Part shown: in pieces, positions 46,721 through 55,738 of the stretch
How the letters are laid out: each line of letters starts with the position of its first letter
Numbering within the stretch: position 1 is the first letter of the stretch
From: a virus
Length of the DNA stretch: 56,249 nucleotides
Virus record (IMG/VR): IMGVR_UViG_3300031857_000228
Span: 1-56,249 of that record
Direction: 5' to 3' (one strand)
Notes under the pieces: model-generated
What the model saw: the letters and a program-made list of their open reading frames with translations, nothing else
Told to the model about the DNA's origin: nothing
Databases searched by the model: none
Translations under genes and position numbers: made by a program

Positions 46721-48829
46721 ATGGCGGGCCCCGACAACCAGCAGACCAAGCAGTTCATCATCCCGTTCGGCGAGGCTACGGCCAACTACACGCCGAACGA
46801 GCTGGCCTCGAAGATCATCAACTTCGAGGCCACGGTGGAGGCGACGCTCGCGACGGTCCGGGGCCCGACCCTGTACGAACCTCCGAGGACGGGGCAGGGC
46901 GCTACGGTGTTCGGGGAGATGCACGGCATCTTCCACGCCAACCTCATGGGGGGTACGTCCGACACGCTGCTGGTCCGTGCGGGTCAGTATCTGTACCGGC
47001 ACGCCGGCTGGCAGCGTGGATGGCAGCTTCTGTACTCGGGGCTCACGTCGGACACGCGCCCGAACTACCCCGACCAGTTCCTCGTTCTGAACGACAAGAT
47101 CATCTGGACGAACGGCATCGACTACCCGCTCATCATCGACGGGCACGGATCGACGCATCCGCTCGGCATCTCGCAGATTCCGAGCGCGCCGTCGGTCTAC
47201 GGGCCGCAGTCGGTTCCGGGGAAGAGTTCGTTCTACCCGAACGCGGGCGGCTACTCGTGGTGCGGCGAAATCGGTACGCCGGGCGATGTGCTGAGCGGCG
47301 TGCAAGGCGCGCTGCTCGACGGTGCGTGGTTCTACTACGTCCAGCTCGAAGACATCTACGGCAACCTCTCCGCGCCTTCGCCGCCGTCGAACGCCGCCAT
47401 CGTGAAGACCCAGCAGGCGAACCCGCTCGCACCCGCCACGGGGCTCACAGTCACGGGTTCTGCCGCTACGCTCGCGGACTCTGGCACGCAGACGGGCGCT
47501 GAGATCGACGACCTGACGCGACAGTTCATGGTGCGCCTCACGGGGCAGGGGCCCAGCCATACGGTCGCGGTGAACCTCTACCGCACGCCGGACACGGTGC
47601 GTGGCAGCACGAAGCCTCGACTGCTCGCCCGCCTGTCCGGGCGGGAGCGCATGGTCTTCGGCGACCGTTCTGCGGACAACCACCTCGGCGCAGAGATGGA
47701 GCCGACGGTCGCCATGACCGTGTTTCGCACGATGTGCGCGCACCGCGGCTGCCTCATCATCGCGAACACGCCGTCCGACCCTGGCATCGTTCGCCGCAGC
47801 GCTCCGGGCTTTCCCGGCACGCTGCCGAAGGACGAGTACGTCTACCCGGACACGGGTGGCGCCGAGGTCACGGCCGTCGCCTCGCACGCGGGCTACTTGC
47901 TCGCGTTCACCGAGACGGCGGTCTACGACATCAGCGACTTCGCGGCTCCCGCGCTCCTCGCGCAGGGCATCGGCTGCGTCGCGCCGCGCAGCATCAAGGC
48001 GCTCGCGGACGGCCGCCTCGTGTGGCTCGCGCGAGACGGGTTCTACTCGATGGACCCTGGCCGGCGCATCGCGCGCGTCAGCAACCCCATCCACGCGACG
48101 CTTCGCTCGGACCTCAACACGACGCGGTTCCGCAAGGCCGTCGCGGCGCTCGATCCGCGCAGCCTGGAGTACCGGTGCGCGATTCCGCCCGCGGGGGAGA
48201 CGCGGAACACCCGTGTGATGGTCTTCGACGGCTCGTACTGGCGCCAGATCGAACTCGGCATCTCCATCGCCGACATCTGCCAGACCGACGACTATCGTCA
48301 GTACCTGCTGTTCGCAGGGCGCCGTCCGGCGACCCTCGCGGACCCCCAGCAGCACGCAGTCTTTGTGATGGACCGCGAGACGTCGAACTTCGAGCCGCCG
48401 GCGCGGACCGCCGTGTACCGCAGCGGGTGGATCTACGCGGACGCGACCGGCATGACGCCGGTCCACATTCGTTCGCTCTACCTCGGCATGATCGACGCCT
48501 TCGACGGCACCTTCACCATCCGGTTCTACCGGAACGGCTCCTGGAAGCCTGTCGTCGAGATGACGGACGTTCTCGCCATCGGTGTCGATGACGAGAGCGG
48601 GGTCGTCACCGACATCGCCGGCGCGGCGGTCGTCGGAACGGCAAAGGCGCACGACCCGCGCTTGTTCTGGCGCATGGTTCCTGTCGGGCTGGAGAACGCC
48701 TACGGCTGGGCCTTCGAGATTGAAGTCACCTACCCCACGCGCCTGGAGCTGGCCGCGTTCGCGTTCGACCAGAGCGCGGCCAGCGCGGGCAACCTTCGCG
48801 GCCGCGTGCCGCTCCGGGCGGACCGATGA
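46721..48829 (+). CDS. Beta-propeller-like tail protein (702 aa)
   Basis: The 702-residue protein consists of repeated four-strand-like units, with recurring GxxxW or Y phrases such as DGAWFYYVQLEDIYGN and GRLVWLARDGFYSMDPG, and two Cys near the middle (CAHRGC). Propeller-type ring proteins near the head-tail junction or in the tail stump are known from podovirus-like phages. Role: structural ring of the tail. It overlaps the next gene by four bases. No enzymatic motif is seen. Confidence 0.65.
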   Translation: MAGPDNQQTKQFIIPFGEATANYTPNELASKIINFEATVEATLATVRGPTLYEPPRTGQGATVFGEMHGIFHANLMGGTSDTLLVRAGQYLYRHAGWQRGWQLLYSGLTSDTRPNYPDQFLVLNDKIIWTNGIDYPLIIDGHGSTHPLGISQIPSAPSVYGPQSVPGKSSFYPNAGGYSWCGEIGTPGDVLSGVQGALLDGAWFYYVQLEDIYGNLSAPSPPSNAAIVKTQQANPLAPATGLTVTGSAATLADSGTQTGAEIDDLTRQFMVRLTGQGPSHTVAVNLYRTPDTVRGSTKPRLLARLSGRERMVFGDRSADNHLGAEMEPTVAMTVFRTMCAHRGCLIIANTPSDPGIVRRSAPGFPGTLPKDEYVYPDTGGAEVTAVASHAGYLLAFTETAVYDISDFAAPALLAQGIGCVAPRSIKALADGRLVWLARDGFYSMDPGRRIARVSNPIHATLRSDLNTTRFRKAVAALDPRSLEYRCAIPPAGETRNTRVMVFDGSYWRQIELGISIADICQTDDYRQYLLFAGRRPATLADPQQHAVFVMDRETSNFEPPARTAVYRSGWIYADATGMTPVHIRSLYLGMIDAFDGTFTIRFYRNGSWKPVVEMTDVLAIGVDDESGVVTDIAGAAVVGTAKAHDPRLFWRMVPVGLENAYGWAFEIEVTYPTRLELAAFAFDQSAASAGNLRGRVPLRADR

Positions 48830-50535
48830 GCTACCTCTTCCCCAAGCGCGTGCTCCGCGCCGGCGACGTGCTGGACCCGACGGAGCTGACCGAAGACATC
48901 GCCCCTGCGGCGGAGCGGGTGAGCGGGCGGCTCAACGCGCACAACATCAGCGAGACCATCGCGGCGAGCGTCGGGGTCGACGAAGAGGCGTTCTACAAGG
49001 TCGGTGTCTACGACCCGCTCCCCGGCGCCAACGGCGTGGCCGCGGGGTTCCCGTGGCTCGCCTACACGGCGGGAAGTCATGTGGTGCCGGACGGCGGCGG
49101 CGTTGTGACTTCACAGTCGTCCGCGGTCCAGAACAACTTCGAGTGGCAGACGCTGGACAACGCCACCTACGGAACGGTGCGCGTGACGGTCAACACCGGC
49201 ACGTCGGTTCTCTGGGTCAACGCCTACGCCCAGTATCTCTGGTACGGGTTCGACAGGACTATCGGGGTGTACGGCGCCACGTCGTGGTGGTCGTCCATAC
49301 CGACAGCAACGAGCAGCCCCGGCCAGCACAAGAACGGCGCGATGACCCGCCCTTGTGGGCTTCAGTTCGCGATTCGGGTGGATGGAAACATCATCCCCGA
49401 AACCATCACCGGTGTCGACGACACGACCTATCGGGCTTCGATTCCGATCAAGGCGGGGCGGCAGCGCGCGGACACCATTCTCATCGCGCCGGGACCGGCA
49501 GACGCGCGCGGCGAGCAGATCTGCTCTCTCGGGCCGCCTTGCCTTCCCATCCGGGTCGGCGCATGCGTACCCGTCTCTCCCGGTGATCATATCATCGAAC
49601 TGGTGGTTCGTCGAGTACCTTTCGTCTTGTCGAACGCGCGAGGCGACACCGTCGGCGGCACGGTCCAGTATGGCGGGTACGACAACATCTATGTGTTCGC
49701 GCGCCAGCTGAACGTGATTGAGCTGAAGGCGCACCCGGTAGATAGCTCGGTCTCGGTGGATGTCACCGCGCCCAGCTTCGACGAGGAAGAGACGCTCTCG
49801 AACGCTTCGCTCTACACGAACCGCGTTCAGCCGGTCGTCGCGGCCTACAACGATGTCCAGCCGGGAAGCCTCCAGCGCGGCGCGCTGATGAACCGGCATC
49901 TGCCGAGCGCGCTGCTGCGCGCCGCGACGACGGAGCGCAGCTACGGTTCGGGGCCGGTCTTCAACAACTGGTTCCCGGACACAGAGCTTCTCAACACAGT
50001 CACGACGACCGCATACGCCGGCGTTCCTGGCGTGGGGTGGAAGCTGATCGACAACTCCGGGGTCGACCCGATCAGCATCACGAACTTCGACGCGCGCGAC
50101 CAGTGCCGGGTACTCGTGCTGGTGAACTTGCAGGTCCGCAACATCGCCGGCGGCAGCAGGGCTGCTCCGGTCGGCAACACGGAGATTCGCGCTTCCAACA
50201 TCGCGGAGTTCGCGCTGTTCAAGATCATGTGGCAGCTCACTTCCGCGTCTGCGACCGACTGGACCGGGGTCAACGAGAGCATCGGCATGGTCAACAACTT
50301 CGTGTGGTGGCCGAAGACCGCGCCCTCGTCCAGCGCCGACCCCTTCGGGGAGCCGGGCGACCCCGCCTATGGGCTGGAGCACGTCGAGATCCAGCTCATG
50401 GCGCTGCTCGACTTCAACGGGTTCTCGCTGACTCGAACCATCAACATCGGCGTGTTCGGCGGCGTCGCCAACGACGGCTGCACCTATCAGGTGGGCCGCG
50501 GGAACATCATCGCGCTCTCGCTTCGCACGCCGTAG
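48826..50535 (+). CDS. Virion structural protein (569 aa)
   Basis: The 569-residue protein has a short N-terminal adaptor part (about 1-70) with HNISETIAASVGVDEEAF, then a mostly beta-strand body. Such N-terminal segments often dock fibres or tail proteins onto the tail hub. It is flanked by the propeller-like gene and a related beta-rich protein, so it is probably a tail or fibre component. No family is recognised. Confidence 0.6.
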   Translation: MSYLFPKRVLRAGDVLDPTELTEDIAPAAERVSGRLNAHNISETIAASVGVDEEAFYKVGVYDPLPGANGVAAGFPWLAYTAGSHVVPDGGGVVTSQSSAVQNNFEWQTLDNATYGTVRVTVNTGTSVLWVNAYAQYLWYGFDRTIGVYGATSWWSSIPTATSSPGQHKNGAMTRPCGLQFAIRVDGNIIPETITGVDDTTYRASIPIKAGRQRADTILIAPGPADARGEQICSLGPPCLPIRVGACVPVSPGDHIIELVVRRVPFVLSNARGDTVGGTVQYGGYDNIYVFARQLNVIELKAHPVDSSVSVDVTAPSFDEEETLSNASLYTNRVQPVVAAYNDVQPGSLQRGALMNRHLPSALLRAATTERSYGSGPVFNNWFPDTELLNTVTTTAYAGVPGVGWKLIDNSGVDPISITNFDARDQCRVLVLVNLQVRNIAGGSRAAPVGNTEIRASNIAEFALFKIMWQLTSASATDWTGVNESIGMVNNFVWWPKTAPSSSADPFGEPGDPAYGLEHVEIQLMALLDFNGFSLTRTINIGVFGGVANDGCTYQVGRGNIIALSLRTP

Positions 50536-50543
50536 GAGGACGC

Positions 50544-51350
50544 ATGGCGACCATCACTCCGACCACGACCTACCCCAACGGTGCGGCCCTCAGCGTCGCC
50601 GGGCACAACGGCAACATCTACTCCACGACCGCGGGGCAGGGCATCCTCTCCGAGCCCAACGGGGGCCTTGTCGTCGCCAACCTGGACGCCGCGTTCGAGG
50701 TGCAGGACGAGCACGTCATGCCCGAGGAGGCCGTGTTCGCCCGGATGAACGGCACGACGATTCCGATGGACGTCTACAACAACGCCTTCGGGCAGCGCGA
50801 GGACGACGAAGATCCAAACTACGTCGCGGTCGGGGGCCTCTGCGAACGTGTGTATGTGCCTTACGACGTTGCGTTCGGCGTCTGGCAGTGGGCGTTCTAC
50901 ATGGCGCCGTGGCGTCCGTTCATCTACCGGCTCGACAACGAGACCGCGGCTATCCCCGACATGGCGCTCCGCGTCTACATCGACGGGGTGGAGCAGCCCG
51001 CGTTTCGTCGGTACATGCCAGTCACCGCCGAAACCGACGCGCTCTTGTTCACGAGCGCAGCCGGTTCTGTCGCCGGCCCGAATCACGAGCAGGTCACCCC
51101 GCTTTGGTTCGACATCTCCAAGCTCGCGACGAACGTGTCGAAGGGCTTCCACGAGCTGACCGTGAAGCTCTGGCTCCCCCGCGTCGTGTTCGACCTCGGC
51201 GAAGAGGAAGAGATGAACCTCGACGCGCCGCTAAGCGTGTTCGCCGCGCTCATCGACGGCTCGACGGCCACGTCTGATGTGGTGAACGCGAGTCTCCACA
51301 CCCGCGTGACGTTCGGCACTCGAAACGTCCGCTTCGTGGCGTTCAAGTAA
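50544..51350 (+). CDS. Virion structural protein (268 aa)
   Basis: ATG 50544 follows AGGAGGA. The 268-residue protein is beta-rich and Pro-poor, with the phrases GLCERVYVPYDVAFGVWQWAF and SKGFHELTVKLWLP; it resembles small tail or fibre-associated jelly-roll proteins. It belongs to the late operon after the 48826 gene. Specific function is unknown. Confidence 0.6.
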   Translation: MATITPTTTYPNGAALSVAGHNGNIYSTTAGQGILSEPNGGLVVANLDAAFEVQDEHVMPEEAVFARMNGTTIPMDVYNNAFGQREDDEDPNYVAVGGLCERVYVPYDVAFGVWQWAFYMAPWRPFIYRLDNETAAIPDMALRVYIDGVEQPAFRRYMPVTAETDALLFTSAAGSVAGPNHEQVTPLWFDISKLATNVSKGFHELTVKLWLPRVVFDLGEEEEMNLDAPLSVFAALIDGSTATSDVVNASLHTRVTFGTRNVRFVAFK

Positions 51351-51398
51351 CCCGTCGACTGGCGAGGCGCAACAGGATATACTCGCGTTGAGGTTCTG

Positions 51399-52043
51399 AT
51401 GCCCCCACTCGTAACCGGCGGTCTCGTAGGAAAAGCTGCGTTGGCTGGGCTCGAAGCGGTGGGCGGCCCCTTGCTGGCCGAAGCCGGCAAGGCGATTGCG
51501 TCTGCCGTAGACCCGGCGGCGCGCGGATACCAGCGGCAGATCAAGCGCGACATCTCGGCGCTTGAGAGGGGCAAGTTGGGCCTCTCGGAAGCCGAGAAGC
51601 GCTCCATGCTCGCAGGCACGCAGCGGGCGCTTCAGGCGCAGACGGCGGGCCTTGAGGCCAACCTTCGGCGGTCTGCGGCTGCGCAGGGCGGCTTCGGGCG
51701 CTCCGGGGCGCAGCAGCAGGCGCTCGGAACGCTCGCCGCGGGGCAGCGCGAAGCGATGGCCGGCGCCGCTGGAAAGGTCGACGCGCTCTCCCAGGAGGTC
51801 GCGCAGCGCCGGTTCGCGGATGTGATGAACCGCCTCTACCAGCAGCGCGATGAGGCCCGGCAGACGGGCGCGACGCTCGCGGCGGGCGCCGGTGGGGGGC
51901 TGCTCAAGGGCATGGCCGCCTACAATGAGCTGAAAGAGAAAGAGATGGAAAAGCTCATGGGCGAGGTCGAAGCGGACGCGAAGCTGAGAGAAGCCAAGGC
52001 CGCGCAGGGCATGCTCCCCGGCGCCGGCGTGGCCGTAAAGTAG
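51399..52043 (+). CDS. Internal virion protein candidate, Ala-rich helical (214 aa)
   Basis: The 214-residue protein has an N-terminal hydrophobic Gly/Ala-rich region (about 1-40), then long helices with Gln, Ala, Arg and Glu (about 70-205). It precedes two very large, low-complexity proteins. The order small helical protein then giant proteins is like the internal (ejection) proteins of podoviruses, which form a channel in the host envelope. This is inferred from layout. Confidence 0.55.
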   Translation: MPPLVTGGLVGKAALAGLEAVGGPLLAEAGKAIASAVDPAARGYQRQIKRDISALERGKLGLSEAEKRSMLAGTQRALQAQTAGLEANLRRSAAAQGGFGRSGAQQQALGTLAAGQREAMAGAAGKVDALSQEVAQRRFADVMNRLYQQRDEARQTGATLAAGAGGGLLKGMAAYNELKEKEMEKLMGEVEADAKLREAKAAQGMLPGAGVAVK

Positions 52044-52052
52044 GGAGGAACG

Positions 52053-54923
52053 ATGGCGACCGAAGAATATGTGAATCCTCTCTACGCCTCGTTCCTCGCC
52101 GCCTACGACATCGGCGACGACACGGCGGCTTCCGTCGACCCGGATCTGTTCAAGCAGTACGTCGCGCTTCGCAAGACGGCGCAAGACTACGCCAAGAGCA
52201 TGAATGTCGGACTGCTTCGCCGCGAATCAGACATGCTGAAGGGCGCGCTCGCTGCGGTCAAGGAGTCGCAGAACTACCACGCGGAGCTGGAAGGCATCAA
52301 GAGCAAGGACCGTCAGACGACGACGAAGGCGCTCGTGGACCGTGCGAACAACATCGACACCAACTACACCCGGCTCGCGGGTCAGATGTCGAAGTTCAAC
52401 TCGCAGCTGTTCCTGGACGCGCGGAGCAAGTTCGAGAACTCCAACGGGGATGCAGGCGTCGCGTGGGACACGCTGTTCAACACGCTGAACGCCAAGGGTG
52501 TCCGTGCTGTCGGGAGTGACCCGGAGTCCGTCGGTCTTGCCACCCAGATGGTGAAGATGACGATGAACGCCGGGGACCTCATGTCGGTCACGCCGGAACA
52601 GGTGCGAGACGCCATCGCGCAGAGCGGAAGTCCCGAGCTGGCCGCGCAGGCAGCCCGCTTCGTTCAGGAGGCCCAGCAGAAGAACACCGAGGTCGTCACG
52701 ACGCTCAAGTCGCTCGACGACGCGCGCACGGAGCTTCGCAAGATCTCTGCCTCGGGCGACCTCCGCGACTACACGGAAGAGGAAGCCGAGCGGGCACAGC
52801 GCATCTCGGCTCAGGCCGAGGAGATCATCAAGAACAGCTTCGGCGGGACGCCTGCTGAGCTGAGCCAGCGACTGGAAGATCTGCGCGCCCGCGACACCGA
52901 GTACCAGGGGCTTCTCAAGGACGCGCGGGATGCGTTCGACCTCGCCGTCCAGCCGGGGCAGGAGGGGCTCCGCACGCGCATGGGCCGCATCATCGCGAAC
53001 CCCGACTTCGTCGCCTGGGCGAAGGACAACGGGTTCAAGCGCCTCGGCGAGGCGATGATCGACCAGAACGGCGAGGTCATCTACCGCTCGGGCCTCGACG
53101 ATGCTCAGGCGATGGCCCGCTACGTCTACCAGCTCCGGCACCCGAACCAGCACGGTCCGCTGTTCGGGCGCCGCGGCTCGACGAACGAACTCGTCCGCGT
53201 GACGGCGACGGACCCGGAAGCCCGGCAGAAGATCCTGGAGCAGAACAAGCTCGCCGACGGCCGGTACGCCGTGGATGCGTCGGGCACGCTGCTCTCTCCG
53301 ACGGATTACGAGCAAAGTCGGCGAGAGCGCGGGTTTGCTCCACAAGGGTACGAGTACGCCGGCACGGGCGACGGAGCGCAGTACATCAAGACGCCGGAAG
53401 GTGAGGTGTACTCCGTCTCCACCGAGGGCTATACGAAGGTCGGGACGCCGCCCGCTGGTCTGGTGTTCAAGCCGGCGATTGTCTACGGCGAGAACGACAC
53501 GCCACTGCGCTACATGACGGGGCAGGACTTCGCCGAAGACAACGTAGCCGTTGGATTCCCCGACGCGGACGAAGCGGTGGCGATTACGAAGCGCGACACG
53601 ACGCGCCTTGTGAGCGCCGACGAGATCCAGGGCCTTGGCGAGGTGTCGTTCGTCGGGTTCCGCGACCGGCTCCACGCCAGCCACGCGGAGAAGTATGGTA
53701 CGGGAGCCGTCAGCATCAACGGCGGCCAGAACATCTTCACGCGCGGCGTGACGATCGAGGTGCTGGACGAAGACCGGCCTGATCTCGCGGCCGGCGCGGC
53801 GCGTATGCTGCCCGGCGAGACGAAGCGCCTCGCGTTGGAGTCCTACGCGAAGAAGAAAGAAGAGGGTCTGGAGTACCAGAGACTCACGCCCGAAGAGCTG
53901 CGGAACCTTCCGCCGGTCGAGCGCCCGCCCCCTCCGCCGACGCCCGAGGTCGTCCCGACTGCGTGGGACCGCAACGCCGCAGAGGCGGAGGATCCGCTGG
54001 TCCGCGCGGCGGCGCTGGAGAACGTGGACCTCGGTGGAGTCGCGGGTGTCAGCGCTGCGCTGCGCGCGGGCGAAGCGCCTTCCGCAGCAGTTCCGGCGGC
54101 TGAGCCGGAGAAGGGCGTGGCGTGGGACGATGCTGGGTACAAGTTCTCCGTCGACCCGAAGGCCAAGACGATCACGGTCGTCGGGGCCCCCGAGGGCGTG
54201 TCCTTGGAGGGGAAGAAGACGGAGTTCACCTTCGAGGAAGCAGAGCGGCTCGGCATGGGCCCCAAGCTTCAGTCCACGCCGCCCGCCGGCGCAGCTCCGG
54301 CGGCTCCTACGGCTCCGGCGGCTCCTACGGCTCCGGCGGCTCCTACGGCTTCTACGGGCCCGGTGAGCGTGACGCGGGCGCCGGAGCCGAGGCCCGCACC
54401 CTACACGATGGGGGAGTTCGCGGGTAGTCGCACGGTGGAGTACGACAGCCAGAAGAAGCCCGGCATCTTCGAGCGCATGGCCGCAGAGCGCGCCGCCCGG
54501 CGCGCGGAGAGGGTGCGCGCGGCCGCACCGCAGGTCGAGGACGTGGACGAGGACATCCGCACGGCGGCGCCGCCGTCCGGTACGAAACTGCCCTCGACGC
54601 GCAGCCGTAAGGAAGCCACGAAGCGGCAAGCTGAGATGGCGGCGGCCGTTGAGGGCGCGGAAACCGGGGTTCCTGAGGGCCGCCCCGCGTCGGCCGGTAG
54701 TGTCGCGGAGACGCGCCTCGCGAGCATGTACAGCACGGTGCGGCCGGATGCAGCGCGGTACGAAGCGGATCAGGACGCGCGTGTGAGGGAAGCGAGGATG
54801 AAGGCAGAAGAGGCCTCCACGAAGGCGAAGAGCGGCGCTCCTCTAAGCAACTTTCGCGTCGTCCAGAAGGCCGGAGTCCCGGCAAATCTGCTCAACGGAA
54901 CCACGACCACGGGGAACGCCTGA
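52053..54923 (+). CDS. Very large internal virion protein (956 aa)
   Basis: The 956-residue protein has a helical first half with many Asp, Glu, Gln and Ala (about 1-300), a more globular middle (about 300-600), a Pro/Ala-rich segment with an 18-bp tandem repeat (about 745-770), and a helical, charged C-terminus. No lysozyme motif was found. Size, position at the end of the tail genes and composition fit an ejected internal protein, which may replace a tape measure. It overlaps the next gene by one base. Confidence 0.6.
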   Translation: MATEEYVNPLYASFLAAYDIGDDTAASVDPDLFKQYVALRKTAQDYAKSMNVGLLRRESDMLKGALAAVKESQNYHAELEGIKSKDRQTTTKALVDRANNIDTNYTRLAGQMSKFNSQLFLDARSKFENSNGDAGVAWDTLFNTLNAKGVRAVGSDPESVGLATQMVKMTMNAGDLMSVTPEQVRDAIAQSGSPELAAQAARFVQEAQQKNTEVVTTLKSLDDARTELRKISASGDLRDYTEEEAERAQRISAQAEEIIKNSFGGTPAELSQRLEDLRARDTEYQGLLKDARDAFDLAVQPGQEGLRTRMGRIIANPDFVAWAKDNGFKRLGEAMIDQNGEVIYRSGLDDAQAMARYVYQLRHPNQHGPLFGRRGSTNELVRVTATDPEARQKILEQNKLADGRYAVDASGTLLSPTDYEQSRRERGFAPQGYEYAGTGDGAQYIKTPEGEVYSVSTEGYTKVGTPPAGLVFKPAIVYGENDTPLRYMTGQDFAEDNVAVGFPDADEAVAITKRDTTRLVSADEIQGLGEVSFVGFRDRLHASHAEKYGTGAVSINGGQNIFTRGVTIEVLDEDRPDLAAGAARMLPGETKRLALESYAKKKEEGLEYQRLTPEELRNLPPVERPPPPPTPEVVPTAWDRNAAEAEDPLVRAAALENVDLGGVAGVSAALRAGEAPSAAVPAAEPEKGVAWDDAGYKFSVDPKAKTITVVGAPEGVSLEGKKTEFTFEEAERLGMGPKLQSTPPAGAAPAAPTAPAAPTAPAAPTASTGPVSVTRAPEPRPAPYTMGEFAGSRTVEYDSQKKPGIFERMAAERAARRAERVRAAAPQVEDVDEDIRTAAPPSGTKLPSTRSRKEATKRQAEMAAAVEGAETGVPEGRPASAGSVAETRLASMYSTVRPDAARYEADQDARVREARMKAEEASTKAKSGAPLSNFRVVQKAGVPANLLNGTTTTGNA
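54295..54348 (+). repeat. Three 18-bp tandem repeats in the internal protein gene
   Basis: Three identical 18-bp units encode an Ala/Pro/Thr-rich linker. Such units can change copy number by slippage. Confidence 0.85.
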
Positions 54924-55642
54924 TGCCAAGAGGTGGATCTACAGAATCTACGGCTGCGCCGGCCCCCGCCGCTGCCGCCACTGTGCCGACTCCGAGCAAA
55001 GCCGCCGCACCGGCTCCGAGCAAAGCCGCGAGCAAGCCCGCGCGCCGGCCGGCTCCGCCCAAGGTAGCGGAGCCCGTCGGCCCGTCGTTGGGCGAGCTGC
55101 TGGAGGCGTCTCGCGTAGGCCGTGAGAAGCCCTACATCGAAGCCCTCGGCCGCGTCGAGGCGCTGCGCCGGGAAGGGCAGATCGGTGCGGTTACCCGACC
55201 CGCGCCGCCCGTCGAGTTCGCGCGGAAGCCCAACGTCACGACCACGTACCCGTCGATGCAGCCGATGACGATCTCCAGCGGGTCGAAGCCGACGCCGATG
55301 GGCGCAGCCTCCAGCCAGCGGCCCGCGATGGTCGTGCGGCCGACGCAGGCGCCTACGCCACTCACGGCCGGAGAGCTTCAGACGCAGTCTCCGCGCCAGC
55401 TGGCGCAGCGTGCGATGCAGACCGGAGCAGAGTTCACCAAGGCAATCGGAGCGTATGAGCAGCAGAGGGCCGTGACGCAGGCCACCGTGCGGAGCCCCGA
55501 TGTCGCAAAGTCGGCGTTCCCTGGTCTCGCCGCAGAGCAGCGGAAGCGCCTGGAAGCAGTGCTGAACCTCGCGGCTCAGATGCGTGAATATGGATTCACG
55601 GGAACCAACGAAGAGCTGATAGGGAAGTTCGCGCCGAAGTAG
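54923..55642 (+). CDS. Pro/Ala-rich virion protein (239 aa)
   Basis: The 239-residue protein starts with a Pro/Ala/Lys-rich low-complexity region (about 10-55) containing a duplicated PSKAAAPAPSKAA phrase, then a Thr/Pro-rich middle, and ends with helical sequence (LAAEQRKRLEAVLNLAAQM). It probably is a further internal or minor virion protein. No family is recognised. Confidence 0.55.
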   Translation: MPRGGSTESTAAPAPAAAATVPTPSKAAAPAPSKAASKPARRPAPPKVAEPVGPSLGELLEASRVGREKPYIEALGRVEALRREGQIGAVTRPAPPVEFARKPNVTTTYPSMQPMTISSGSKPTPMGAASSQRPAMVVRPTQAPTPLTAGELQTQSPRQLAQRAMQTGAEFTKAIGAYEQQRAVTQATVRSPDVAKSAFPGLAAEQRKRLEAVLNLAAQMREYGFTGTNEELIGKFAPK

Positions 55643-55661
55643 CCGCCTCGACAGCACAGCC

Positions 55662-55690
55662 CTGCAACCGCCTCGTCAACATGATACGAT
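55662..55690 (+). promoter_or_regulatory. Promoter candidate before the last gene
   Basis: CTGCAA (55662-55667), 17-bp spacer, TACGAT (55685-55690). The leader starts with a strong hairpin. Confidence 0.45.
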
Positions 55691-55694
55691 GCGG

Positions 55695-55727
55695 GACGGC
55701 GCTCGTGTGTCTGGTTAGAGCGCCGTC
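55695..55727 (+). promoter_or_regulatory. 5' leader hairpin
   Basis: GACGGCGCTC (55695-55704) and GAGCGCCGTC (55718-55727) pair exactly; GGAG and ATG 55739 follow. It may stabilise the message or terminate upstream transcription. Confidence 0.5.
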
Positions 55728-55738
55728 TCGGAGCGAAT

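Noticed and set aside
46214-48652. An 812-codon open frame on the minus strand opposite the propeller-like gene
   Set aside because: Same kind of shadow; no motif and no ribosome-binding site.
51351-51398. Promoter before the 51399 gene
   Set aside because: TATACT is present without a convincing -35; read-through from upstream is simpler.
52227-54629. An 800-codon open frame on the minus strand opposite the internal virion gene
   Set aside because: Arg/Leu-rich shadow; the plus strand fits the operon and has proper overlaps.
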